64,000 nt of DNA from Theropithecus gelada (taxonomy: Eukaryota; Chordata; Mammalia; Primates; Cercopithecidae). A model generated the notes under the pieces. That model worked only from the letters and a program-made list of their open reading frames with translations. It was not told where the DNA came from and searched no databases. The DNA lies in the NCBI RefSeq assembly GCF_003255815.1, contig NC_037689.1:142564766-142628765 (forward strand), in the 5' to 3' direction. Position numbers and translations under genes: made by a program. Shown here piece by piece: positions 37,301-47,395 of the stretch. Numbering within the stretch: the first letter of the stretch is position 1; each line of letters opens with the position of its first letter.

Positions 37301-38060
37301 CTTACGATATTGAATCATGGAACCAAAAATCAAAGTATACATTTTAATTTTTTCTTATGTCATTAATTTACCTTTGCAATGTTTTGTAGTTTTCAGTGTA
37401 CAAGTCATTTACATCTTTGTTCAGATTTGTTCCTAAGGCTTTCTATTTTTAGTGATATTTTAAGTTGCACTGTTCTTAGTTTCAACTTTCAGTTGTTGAA
37501 ATTAACTTCCAGTCCACCCTAGGACTACCATTGGCTGAAACACCGTCTCTTCTAATATATAAACTTCTAATATATAACTTCATATATATAAACATACAAT
37601 TGATTTATATGTTGATCTCTTACTCTGCAATCTTGCTAACCTCAATTACAGTAGAAGCATTTTTTTAGATTGACAGTTCTACATGCACTCTCATGTAGTC
37701 TTTGACAAAAGATCCTTTTACTTCTCCCTTCCAATCGGAATGCAATTCTTTTTTTTTTTTTTTTTTTTTGGCATTGGACACAATCTCCAGTACAAAGCTT
37801 AACTATGCCCACAGTCTTGCACATGTTCATCTTAGACTGTAGTATCCTGCGTGTAAACACTCAGAACATGAATGTATTCCAGCTTCCATGTGAACCATGA
37901 ACATTAAACATGGAGAAATGAGGAGTGGCGGCAGATCTGTTTGGGATGCATCATCTTCAGGGGATGCTGAAACAACAACAGCATTTGGTTTCCTCTACAC
38001 CCCTTTCCCCTCCCCTGTAAGCCCAGGGAGTGGGCAGCAGTGGTGCTTTGTGATGCCAAA
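34301..38060. other. Spacer between L1 and SPANXN promoter, copy B: no gene seen
   Basis: This is the counterpart of 11906-16085, with the same MIR and L1M fragments and no recognised gene. It lacks about 460 bp present in A (junction near 37870-37890). A T tract of 22 lies at 37748-37769. Its first part belongs to a block almost identical to copy A (34195-35470). Confidence 0.6.
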
Positions 38061-38061
38061 G

Positions 38062-38261
38062 CCACCCTAGGACTGCCATTGGCTGGGACGCTGCCTGTAT
38101 GATCAAACAAAGCTCAAGGGCGTGGCTTTGCCTTGTCACCAGGAGGGTATATATAGGGAGGGTAAGAGCTCTGGGACATTCCCCTGGGAAGCTTCAATAT
38201 AGCTGTGGAAGTCTGCACTCTACAAGAGCCTGCTATAGACATTCTACAACCAACCACAATC
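38062..38261 (+). promoter_or_regulatory. SPANXN copy B promoter and 5' UTR
   Basis: The CCAAT box in reverse (attggct, about 38077), the GT box (gggcgtggctt, about 38118-38128) and the TATA box (tatatatag, about 38147) have the same spacing as in copy A. Upstream of the ATG the frame is open back to a GTG at 38205 but contains no ATG. Confidence 0.7.
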
Positions 38262-38339
38262 ATGGAACAGCCAACTTCAAGCACCAATGGGGAAACGAGG
38301 AAGAGCCCCTGTGAATCCAACAACAACAAAAATGATGAG
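38262..38339 (+). CDS. SPANXN: SPANXN gene B, coding exon 1 (26 codons)
   Basis: The exon encodes MEQPTSSTNGETRKSPCESN followed by NNKNDE, one residue (T for K) different from gene A. It ends GAG|GTAAGA, a consensus donor stronger than the GTCAGA of genes A and C. A solo LTR begins 8 bp inside the intron (38347). Together with exon 2 it gives a 102-aa SPANX-N protein with all splice sites intact, making this the better candidate for a functional gene. Confidence 0.92.
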
Positions 38340-38346
38340 GTAAGAT

Positions 38347-38793
38347 TGTTAGGTTTTGAAGCGAAGGCATGGGTGAAAGAAAGACACACAGAGAAGGGGC
38401 GGCTCAAACAGTAACACAAGAATATGGCAGACACCTGTGGAAGTGGACGAGCTTATTACCAGAGTCCACTGCCACTTACAGGCCGGGTTACTTACAGGTA
38501 TGGGTGGGAGGGAGCTGGGCAGTATGGCTTGCTGCCCGGCAGGATATTAATAAGATGTTCTTATGATCAGGTGGTTTGGCCCTTTTTCCGGTGGAATATC
38601 ATTGTGGTGTTCCTTAGAACTCTGTTAAGCAAGATATGATAGGGATGTTTCTTTAGTTGAGTCTTTATGAACCCTGTGGTCAGGTGGTTAGGCAGGATGT
38701 TTCTCCCGGCCTGAACCCCCATGGAATGTTTCACTTTGACCACGGTCTGCAAAATAGCAAACAGCTTACACAATTGTGCAGTTTGGACTAACA
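38347..38793 (-). repeat. Solo LTR in the SPANXN B intron (antisense)
   Basis: This 447-bp LTR has TG..CA ends and no internal retroviral sequence, at the same site as the full provirus in copy A. 'GAT' flanks both sides (gtaaGAT before, GATgaccc after). The unoccupied intron of the third gene reads 'gtcaGATcaagc', consistent with a short target-site duplication. Its first half follows copy A's 3' LTR and its second half follows copy A's 5' LTR. Confidence 0.92.
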
Positions 38794-38982
38794 GATGACC
38801 CTACCTATACTCCTCTTCTTCTTCCCCATAGATCCCTACCCTATGATTCCACTTTGTTCTTCTCTGGCACAAACCCCTTCTTCAACCTGCATTCCTTCTC
38901 ATAAAGACCCCCCTTGATATCCAGTCTCTATCCTACTCACCCAAAATAATGTCTTTCTGGCCTCTCCCTGTTTTCTCACCAG

Positions 38983-39213
38983 ATGCAGGAGACACCAAAC
39001 AGGGACTTATCCCCAAAACCAAGTTTGAAAAAGACAAAAACATCAGAATATCCAACATTATTAATGTTTCCCTACAAGAAGTTTAAGAAAATAAGTTCAA
39101 GTCAAGTGGAGAATTACCAATCCCCAGGGAACACCATCTATCCAATTCAAGAGGAGAAGGAGGAAGACCTAGATTCATTTGAAGGATCTTCACAGGAGGG
39201 TGGGGAGGACTAG
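38983..39213 (+). CDS. SPANXN: SPANXN gene B, coding exon 2
   Basis: The exon begins after ctcacc-AG with ATG CAG GAG and encodes 76 aa: MQETPNRDLSPKPSLKKTK, a SEYPTLLMFPYKKFKKI core, then QEEKEEDLDSFEGSSQEGGE and Asp before TAG. The basic Lys-rich block (KKTK, YKKFKK) and acidic C-terminus are the SPANX-N pattern. The repeat region is cut down to about one 13-aa unit, against 19 in gene A. Core differences from gene A (for example LMFPYKKFKK against LVFCYRKVKK) suggest fast amino-acid change since duplication. Role by family: testis/sperm nuclear-associated protein of uncertain biochemistry. Confidence 0.9.
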   Translation: MQETPNRDLSPKPSLKKTKTSEYPTLLMFPYKKFKKISSSQVENYQSPGNTIYPIQEEKEEDLDSFEGSSQEGGED

Positions 39214-39268
39214 TCTCACATGGAGAAACCAAATTGGTCAAATCCTCACCACTGATGGCAATGATTAC

Positions 39269-39274
39269 AATAAA
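39269..39274 (+). terminator. Polyadenylation signal, gene B
   Basis: AATAAA in the same conserved 3' UTR block as gene A, 56 bp after the stop. Confidence 0.75.
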
Positions 39275-39495
39275 ATCAAGTTGGAGGAGCTGATGACTGT
39301 GTATATCTCTGCCTGTTTTCTGAAGGTGGTGAAGAAAGGAAGGGAAGATGTAGGCATTTCAGAAGGGAGGGATATGAGATCCTGTAGGGTTGGTGGACAG
39401 AGCCACATGTTGACAGTTAGCCCCACATTGTAAATAAGGACCGGGGGAGAACTGATTCCTGGAAACAAATTTTCTTCTTAAAATTTTATCTCACA

Positions 39496-39960
39496 AGATA
39501 GAAAGAAAAGGACTTGGTGTTTCTTGGAGCGTGTGAATAGGTAGAAGGGCATATAAAAAGATATGTATTGTGTGTAGGTGACAGTGACACTCTTTCCAGA
39601 ATGAAGACATCAAAATCACCACCTCTAGGCCACATACCTCATAGTGGTGTGGGTTGTAACTCACCGAAGGCTGTGAGCCACTGAAGCCCCTCAAAAGGAC
39701 CAAAAACCTCCACCCTACATAAAGTAAGACAGTATGTCACACACATAAAAATAATGGTGTTTGGAGGCCATGGTCCCAATACTAGGGCATTTCCTTGTTA
39801 AGAAACACCAGATGGAGCAGAAGCCTACCAAGTGTGGGACACTGGGAGTGGCCATTGTCTACTGCAGGCAATAAACGAAAGCATAGTCTACAGAGAAATT
39901 GAATACAATGATACAAGTAAAAGTTGGTATTTTCTTTATCACTTTCATACACTAGCATTT
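39496..39960. other. Unique sequence right of the duplication: nothing recognised
   Basis: No gene or repeat family is identified in this stretch between the copy B edge and a minus-strand L1. Confidence 0.5.
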
Positions 39961-39964
39961 CTTT

Positions 39965-41422
39965 TTTCTTTTTCTTTTTTATTTATTTTTTTATTACATT
40001 TTAAGTTCTGGGGTACATGTGCAGAACCTACAATTTTGTTACATAGGTATACATGTGCCATGGTGGTTTGCTGCACCCATCAACCCATCATCTACATTAG
40101 GTATTTCTCCTAATGCTATCCCTGCCCTAGCCCCTCACCCACTGACAGGCCCTGGCATGTGATGTTCATCTCCCGGTGACCATGTGTTCTCATTGTTCAA
40201 GTCTCATTTATGAGTAAGAACACGTCGTGTTTGGTTTTCTGTTCTTGTGTTAGTTTGCTGAGAATTCTGGTTTTCAGTTTCGTTCATGTCCCTGCAAAGG
40301 ACAAGAACTCATCCTTTTTTATGGCTGCATGGTATTCCATGGTACACATGTGCCATATTATGTTTATCCAGTCTATCATTGATGGACATTTGGGTTGGTT
40401 CCAAGTCTTTGCTATTGTGAATAGTGCCACAATAAACACATGTGTGCATGTGTCTTTATAGTAGAATGATTTATAATCCTTTGGGTATATACCCAGTAAT
40501 GGGATTGCTCAGTCAAATGGTATTTCTACTTCTAGATCCTTGAGGACTCGCCACACTGTCTTCCACAATGGTTGAACTAATTTACACTCCCACTAATAGG
40601 GTAAAAGCATTCCTATTTCTTCACATCCTCTCCAGCATCTGTTGTTTCCTGGCTTTTTAAGGATCACATTCTAAATGGCGTGAGATGGTATCTCATTGTG
40701 GCTTTGATTTGCATTTCTCTAATGACCAGTGATGATGAGATTTTTTTCATATGTTTGTTGGCTGCATAAATGTCTTCTTTCAAGAAGTGTCTGTTCATAT
40801 CCTTTGCCCACTTTTTGATGGGGTTGTTTTTTTCTTGTAAATTTGTTTAAGTTCTTTGTAGATTCTGGACATTAGCCCTTTGTCGGATGGAAAGATTGCA
40901 AAAATGCTCTCCAATTCTGTAGGTTGTCTGTTCACTCTGATGATAGTTTATTTTGCTGTGCAGAAGCTCTTTAGTTTAATCAGACCCCATTTGTAAACTT
41001 TGGCTTTGTTGCCATTGCTTTTGGTGTTTTAGACATGAAGTCTTTGTCTATGCCTATGTCCTGAATGGTATTGCCTAGGTTTTCTTCTAGGATTTTTATG
41101 GTTTCAGGTCTTACATTTAAGCCTTTAATCCATCTTGAGTTAATTTTTGTATAAAGTGTAAGGAAGGGGTCCAGTTTCAATTTTTTCTGCATATGGCTAG
41201 CCAGTTTTCCCAACACCATGTATAAAATAGGGAATCCTTTCCCCATTGCTTGTTTGTGTCAGGTTTGTCAAAGATCTGATGGTTGTAAACATGTAGTGTT
41301 ATTTCTGAGGCCTCTGTTCTATTCCATTGGTTTATATATCTATTTTGGTAACAGTACCATGCTGTTTTGTTTATTGTAGCCTTGTAGTATAATTTGAAGT
41401 CAGGTAGTGTGATGCCTCCAGG
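39965..41422 (-). mobile_element. 5'-truncated L1PA, reverse orientation
   Basis: On the + strand it begins with a T-rich tail, then the reverse complement of an L1 3' UTR ('gttacataggtatacatgtg') and of ORF2, stopping near 'tagtgtgatgcctccag'. Several stops remain in the antisense ORF2, whose only sizeable open piece is 40980-41246 on the - strand. Confidence 0.9.
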
Positions 41423-41424
41423 GT

Positions 41425-41613
41425 CATGGAAATAAAGGAGAGTGAATGTAAATAAATGGGAGAGGGTCTTGGGGAATTAACTCAAAGAATATAACTCAGT
41501 CTTCTACACTGGATGCCAAAACAACTCTATTATATTGCCTTCAAAAAAAACAATACTTTTTTCAAGGGAAGAATTTTTAATCATTGACTCATTCACTCTC
41601 CTTTATTTCCATG
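41425..41613. repeat. 189-bp element with perfect 24-bp inverted ends
   Basis: Positions 41425-41448 and 41590-41613 are exact reverse complements over 24 bp, enclosing 141 bp that fits no family I recognise. It directly abuts the truncated end of the minus-strand L1. Confidence 0.85.
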
Positions 41614-42150
41614 GTCCAGTTTTATTTCTCTTGTCTACATTGGCAATCATTGTATTGAATTTGATGTGTATCCTTTTCTCTGTATGAGTATTAATACATG
41701 CTTCTTATTGTTTGTGGACATTTGTTTTCAATTTACATTTCCATTGTCAATACTTAATGTTTCACTCAGCCCTGTTTTTAAGATGCTTCTATATATGTAT
41801 AATCTGTTCTTCCCTTGTAAATGAATATATTAGCTATATTTTGTGTTTTGTAATTTTTAGAAAAGTATGTTGATTTTTAATATTTGTACCCACCTTCTGG
41901 TCTGTGTTTTGTTTAATTTATACACCAGTATTACATTTTCTTTCAAGTGACTGTAAATAGTATCATGTTTTTAATTTTGATTTCCACATGTTCAATGTTA
42001 GTATATAGAAGTGTGATGGATTTTTTAACTTTATTTTAAAGAAATTTTATTGTGTATATTTTAGGTTTACAACATATAATGGAATACATAGAGAAAGTAA
42101 AATGGCTACTATGGTGAAGCAGATTAGCAAATCTCTCTTCTCAGTTCTCT
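41614..42150. other. AT-rich sequence, nothing recognised
   Basis: No gene is seen. It may contain degraded LINE sequence but I cannot assign it. Confidence 0.4.
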
Positions 42151-42151
42151 T

Positions 42152-42432
42152 TTTTTTTTTTTTTTTTTAGACAGAGTCTCGCTCTGTCGCCCAGGCTGGA
42201 GTGCAGTGGCACAATCTCAGCTCACTGCAACCTCTGCCTCCTGGGTTCACGCCATTCTCCTGCCTCAGTCTCCCAAGTAGCTGGGACTACAGGCGCCCGC
42301 CACCACACCCAGCTAATTATTTTTTTGTATGTTCAGTAGAAACGGGGTTTCACCGTGTTTCCCAGGATGGTCTTGATCTCCTGACCTTGTGATCCACCTG
42401 CCTCGGCCTCCCAAAGTGCTGGGATTACAGGT
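42152..42432 (-). mobile_element. Alu, reverse orientation
   Basis: Poly-T, 'agacagagtctcgctctg', both monomers, and an end at 'gggattacag'. The left end is slightly truncated. Confidence 0.9.
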
Positions 42433-42487
42433 CTTCTCAGTTTTTTTTAAGTGTGTGACAATAGCAGTTATAATCTATTTATTTATT

Positions 42488-42800
42488 TTTTATTTTTTTT
42501 TTTTTTGAGACGGAGTCTCGCTCTGTCGCCCAGGCTGGAGTGCAGTGGCCAGATCTCAGCTCACTGCAAGCTCCGCCTCCCGGGTTCCCGCTATTCTCCT
42601 GCCTCAGCCTCCCGAGTAGCTGGGACCACAGGCGCCGCCACCTCGCCCGGCTAATTTTTTGTGTTTTTTTTTTTTTTTTAGTAGAGACGGGGTTTCGCCG
42701 TGTTAGCCAGGATGGTCTCGATCTCCTGACCTTGTGATCCGCCCGTCTCGGCCTCCCAAAGTGCTGGGATTACAGGCTTGAGCCACCGCGCCCGGCCTAA
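42488..42800 (-). mobile_element. AluY, reverse orientation
   Basis: The element runs full length from T-rich tail to 'ccgcgcccggcc'. A second pure T run lies in the middle linker. 'gtggccagatctcagctc' is the reverse of the Old World monkey-type AluY variant. Confidence 0.9.
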
Positions 42801-42829
42801 TCTATTTATTTAACAAAAATTCATGAGAC

Positions 42830-43850
42830 AATTTCCTTAACTTTAGTCCCCTTGTACATTAGATTTCTATACTTGCTCATCCTACATATCTGCTATTTTA
42901 TATCCTTTGGCCTACATCTCCCCATTTCCCCTCCCACCCCCAATGTTTCATTCTCTACCTCTGTCTGTTTGAGCCCCTTATCTATATAGTTCACATATGA
43001 AATCATCAAATCTTTTTCTTTCTGTCGGTATTATTTAACTTAGCGCAACGTCCTCCAGATTCATCCATGTTGTGGCAAATGCCAAAATCTCCTTTTTTAA
43101 GGCTGAATAATATTTAGTGCTGTATAACTATATATAACTACACACACACACCACATTTTTAAATCTGTTCATCCATTGATGGGCATTTAAGTTGTTTCTA
43201 TATTGGTTATTTTGAATAATGCTACAATAAACATGAGAGTGCAGATATCTTTATGAGGCTGTGATTTCATCTCCTCTGGGTATTTATCCAGAAGAAGGAT
43301 TGCTGTGTCTGTCATATGTTACTTTTTTTTTTTTTTTTTTGAGATGGAGTCTCACTCTTTTGCCCAGGCTGGAGTGCAGTGGCGTGATCTTGGCTCACTG
43401 CAACCTCAGCCTCCCAGGTTCAAGTGATTCTCTTGCCTCAGCCTTTTCAAGTAGCTGGGACTACAGGCATGTGCCACCACACCTGGCTACTTTTTGTATT
43501 TTTAGTAAAGATAGGGTTTCACTGTGTTGGCTAGGCTGGTCTCAAACTCCTGACCTCAAGTGACATGCCTGCCTCAGCCTCCCAAAGTGCTGGGATTACA
43601 GGCATGAGCCACCATGCCTGACCAACTTTTAAATTTCTTTAGTAACCTCCATACTGTTTTACACAATAGTTATACCAATCTACATTTCCACCAACAGTGT
43701 ACTAGTGTTCTTTTTTCTCCACACCCTCATCAACATTTATTTTTTATAATAGTCATCTTAACAAGTGTGAAGTGATACAGTGGTTCTAATTGGCATTTCT
43801 CTTATGATTAATGATGTTGAACACCTTTTAGTATATCTGCTAGCATGCCA
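42830..43850 (-). mobile_element. Old L1M/L1P remnant, reverse orientation, split by an Alu
   Basis: Reverse-complement ORF2/3' sequence ('ttcatccatgttgtggcaaa', 'gatgggcatttaagttg', 'ccaccaacagtgta') lies on both sides of an Alu at about 43322-43624. It is highly degraded. Confidence 0.75.
43322..43624 (-). mobile_element. AluS-like, reverse orientation
   Basis: Complete dimer from a T run to 'gagccaccatgcctgac', inserted in the old L1. Confidence 0.9.
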
Positions 43851-43869
43851 TTGTAAGAAATATTATGGA

Positions 43870-44245
43870 GAGAAACCACACTGTATCTTTTACTCAGTTT
43901 CCCCCAGTGATAAGATCTTGCAAAAGTATAGTATAACATCACAACAAGAAAACTGACATTAATACACTCCATCTATTCAAATTTCACCAGGTTTATATGT
44001 GCTCATCTGTGTGTGTGTTTAGCTATAATCAGTTTTATAATATGCCTAGATTCAAGGGACAACCACCCTAATAAGAATACAGAAGAGTTTCATTAACATA
44101 AGGATCTCTCATGTTGTCCTTTAATAGCCACACCCAACCTCCCTCTCAAGTTCATAATCCCTAGTTACCACTATTCTCCACCTATATAATTTTGTCATTT
44201 TCAGAATGTTATATAAATGGAATCATTCAGTATGTAACCTTTTGG
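43870..44245 (-). repeat. Ancient L1M-like fragment
   Basis: 'gaaaactgacattaataca' and 'tgctcatctgtgtgtgtgt' match the reverse style of old L1M 3' regions, related in kind to the fragment at 14565-15075. No gene. Confidence 0.45.
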
Positions 44246-44251
44246 AATTGG

Positions 44252-44634
44252 TGTGTTAGTTTGTTCTTTCATTGCTATAAAGAAATACCTGAAGCTGAGG
44301 CCAGGTGCGGTGGCTCATGCCTGTAATCCCAGCACTTTGGGAGGCCAAGGCAGGTGGATCACGAGGTCAGGAGATCGAGACCATCCTGGCCAACATGGTG
44401 AAACCCCATCTCTACTAAAAATACAAATATTAGCCAGGCATGGTGGCCGGCGCCTGTAGTCCCAGCTACTCAGTAAGCTGTGGCAGGAGAATCGCTTGAA
44501 CCCGGGAGGCGGAGTTTGCAGTGAGCCGAGATAGCACCACTGTACTCTGGCCTGGGAGACAGAGCGAGACTCCATGTCAAAAAAAAAAAAAAGAAAGATG
44601 AAAGAAAAGAAAGAGAGAGAGAGACAGAGAGACA

Positions 44635-44722
<88 letters not shown>

Positions 44723-45160
44723 AAAGAGAAGAGAAGAGAAGAGAAGAAAAAGAAAAGAAAAGAAAGAGAAAGAACTGAAGCTGAGTAACTTATAAAGCAA
44801 TGAGGTTTAATTGACTCACAATTCTGAAGGCTGTACAGGAAGTGTGGTGCCAGCTTGTGCTTCTCGTTATAGTTTCAGGAAGCTTACAATTATGGCAGGT
44901 GAAGAGGGAGCAGACATTGTCGCATGTCTGTGACAGAGGAAGACCAAGAAACAGAGGGAAGAGGTGCCACACACTTTTAAAAACGAGATCATGTGTGAAC
45001 TCAGAGCAAGAACTCGCTCATCACAAAGGGGATAGTGTGAAGCCACTCATAAGAGATTCACCCCCATAATCTAATCACCTACCACCAGACCCACCTCCAA
45101 CATTGGAAATTACATTTCAAAATAAAATTTGGAGGGGACAAACATCCAAACCATATCATT
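44252..45160 (-). mobile_element. MST/THE1-type MaLR LTR, reverse orientation, with nested Alu
   Basis: The sequence from 'ttggtgtgttagtttgttc' to 'aaaccatatca' reads as the reverse complement of an MST-family LTR. It is split by an Alu with its microsatellite. It sits within old minus-strand L1 sequence that continues at 45160-45690. Confidence 0.8.
44300..44780 (+). mobile_element. Alu with expanded (GAAA)n tail
   Basis: The Alu dimer covers about 44300-44579. Its A tail has become a purine tract with about 24 pure GAAA units from about 44636, then GAGAA/GAAAA variants to 44775. Target-site duplications 'ctgaagctgag' lie at about 44289 and 44775. Confidence 0.92.
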
Positions 45161-45690
45161 TATTTTGTCACTCACCGTAAGTCTCTGAGGATTCATTCAT
45201 GTTGTTGCATATATCAATAGTTTATTCTTTTATATTCCTGAGTGTGATATTCCATTGAATAAATGTACCATAGTTTGCCTAATCTTTCTACCTGTTGAAG
45301 GGCATCTGGGCTGTTCCTAGTTTTTGGCTATTACAAATAAAGCTGTTACAATCATTCACATGCAGGATTTTGTATGAATGTAAGATTTCATTTCTCTGCA
45401 ATAATTACCCAGATTATGAATAGTATGGTAGTTGCCCTATTTGGTTGTGTCAGGAAATTCCAACCTTTCTAATGTGGCTGTATCATCTACATTCCCACCA
45501 GCAATGCATGCATGATCCAGTTTCTTTGCATCTACACTAGCATTTGGTTTTGTCACTTTTAAAAAGCTTGGCTTTTCTGGAAGGTGTGTCCTGATATCTG
45601 ATTGTGGTCTTAATTGGCATTTTCCTGATGGCTAATGATGTTAAATATCTTTTTATGTACTTAATTTGTCATCCATATATTCTCAGCCCT
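45160..45690 (-). mobile_element. Old L1 fragment, reverse orientation
   Basis: It carries the reverse-complement L1 ORF2/3' signature ('ttcatgttgttgcatatatc', 'cattcccaccagcaatgcat') and continues the element interrupted by the MST LTR. Confidence 0.7.
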
Positions 45691-46678
45691 TTCTCTTTGA
45701 CAGATTCATGACAACGGGTTAGAACAAAGATGTTGACAATGTATGTATTAAGTCTGAAAATGACACAAAGATTAGAAGATTTTTCTAATAACAAGATTTA
45801 AATGCAGTAAGAGTTTAAACAGGCTAGACTGTGGTCCACTTGAACTATGATTGTAATCAGACAAGAGAAATTTACTAGAGAACATTGGCATGCTGTGATC
45901 TTGGAATCCCAAAACTAGTATCTTGTGAATAGAACGGGAGACATTTGGTTTAACAGTAGTATCAAAAAATCAACATAGAAGTTTTCAATTGACAGTGAAT
46001 AGATTGTGAAGCAAGCATGTGAAAAGGCTTTTCGGAAGCTACTAGTATCTTTGAGTAACCTCCATGGAAATGTAACTAAAGCAAGAGGTGACTTTCTCTT
46101 CCTGTCCTGTGTTGATCAGACTACACTTGAAGGAGTAGTTCCAGTTGCGGACCTTTAAGAGGAAGAGAGACAACTTAAATAGTCACCTGAGGAAGGAAGA
46201 AATCTGAGTGATGTTGAGACCTGAAATGGTGTCGTGGGGCAAATGATGAAAATAACTGTATCAGGTATCGCTCTGATGGGAAACAGACCGTACACTCGAA
46301 TAGGAAAATTAGAGGAGGGTTTAATAGATGTCTAACACTTAGTGATTACAGAGGAATGGGACAGTACAGGGAAACCAGAAGAAATAACTTGGAGTTGGAA
46401 ACAGGAAGGCAACTGCTACTAACCCTAAGTTTGACAGGGAGAAGGAGGAGACTATTACTGGAACCTGGAGAATTAGGGAGCTGTGTGTAGAGAACTGTCG
46501 ACAAAAAGGGATCATCTAGGTCAAGAAATGAAATAGAAATTTCAGAAATTACAGAAATTCTGCAAGGAAGGAGCCAGATAAAGAAATACTCTGACTTCAT
46601 TTTCCTCCTCCTCCAATCGTCTGCAGGGACCTACCATTCACTAAAACTAACCCGAGGCCGGAGAACAAGACAGCCCAT
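45691..46678. other. Unique sequence, no gene recognised
   Basis: About 1 kb holds only short open frames (46346-46600 on -, 46631-46852 on -) without recognisable domains. Confidence 0.45.
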
Positions 46679-47053
46679 TGTCAGGCCTCTGAGCCCAAGC
46701 CAAGCCATCATATCCCCTGTGACCTGCACGTATCCATCCAGATGGCCTGAAGCAAGTGAAGAATCACAAAAGAAGTGAAAATGGCCCTTTCCTACCTTAA
46801 CTGATGACATTACCTTGTGAAATTCCTTTTCCTGGCTCAAAAGCTCCCCCACTGAGCACCTTGTGACCCCCGCCCCTGCCTCCAGAGAACAACCGCCTTT
46901 GACTGTAATTGTCCATTACCTACCCAAATCCTGTAAAACGGCCCCACCCCATCTCTCTTTTCCGACTCAGCCCACCTGCACCCAGGTGATTAAAAAGCTT
47001 TATCCCTCACACAAAGCCTGTTTGGTGGTCTCTTCATCTGAACAGGCGTGACA
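46679..47053 (+). mobile_element. Solo HERV-H LTR (LTR7)
   Basis: It begins 'tgtcaggcctctgagcccaa', has the 'gtaaaacggccccacccc' TATA-region signature, an 'attaaaaagcttta' segment where LTR7 has its AATAAA, and ends 'gcgtgaca'. No HERV-H internal sequence flanks it. The flanks 'cccat'/'cttat' may be a decayed 5-bp target-site duplication. LTR7 elements are known promoters in primate pluripotent cells. Activity of this copy is unknown. Confidence 0.9.
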
Positions 47054-47395
47054 CTTATTAATACAGTCCATGGTTTATATGAGTCAGATTTTTAGGAGCA
47101 CAAAGCAGAGTGAAGAAGAGTGGAGAACAGATCTGGTGAAGCAAATGGACGGTATATTAAGAACACTGATCTCAGAGAAGCAAGTCTCAGGAGAGATCAG
47201 TGTCTTTCTTCAACTCTCTCATATGGTGTCATGTGGAATCAGGTCAGACTTACACTTTTTGAGTGTCATGCCTATGATTAGTAGGGCCACAGCAGGGAAC
47301 TTAGGGGAAAGTGGCATAAACTCCCTTAGGCAGTTGATGTGGATGAGTTTGTCCTGGAAAAGCTGTTTACAAAATGATCAACTGTAATTTTGCTC

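Larger units (their letters stand above)
26875..39495 (+). repeat. Copy B of the tandem duplication
   Basis: Copy B is colinear with 706-26314. Its left edge falls inside the L1 5' UTR, so the first about 290 bp of that L1 (419-705 in A) are missing. The size difference from A (about 12,990 bp) is explained within about 60 bp by the young L1, provirus internal plus one LTR, repeat units and one spacer indel. Confidence 0.93.

Noticed and set aside
38205..38261. Start of gene B at 38205
   Set aside because: The codon is GTG, not ATG, and the family start MEQPT at 38262 matches gene A.
42201..42737. Frames reading like 'SPRLECSG' proteins
   Set aside because: Typical Alu antisense translations, not genes.
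44315..44800. 161-aa antisense frame rich in Ser/Phe/Leu and a 73-aa Lys/Glu frame
   Set aside because: Both are translations of an Alu and its GAAA tail.
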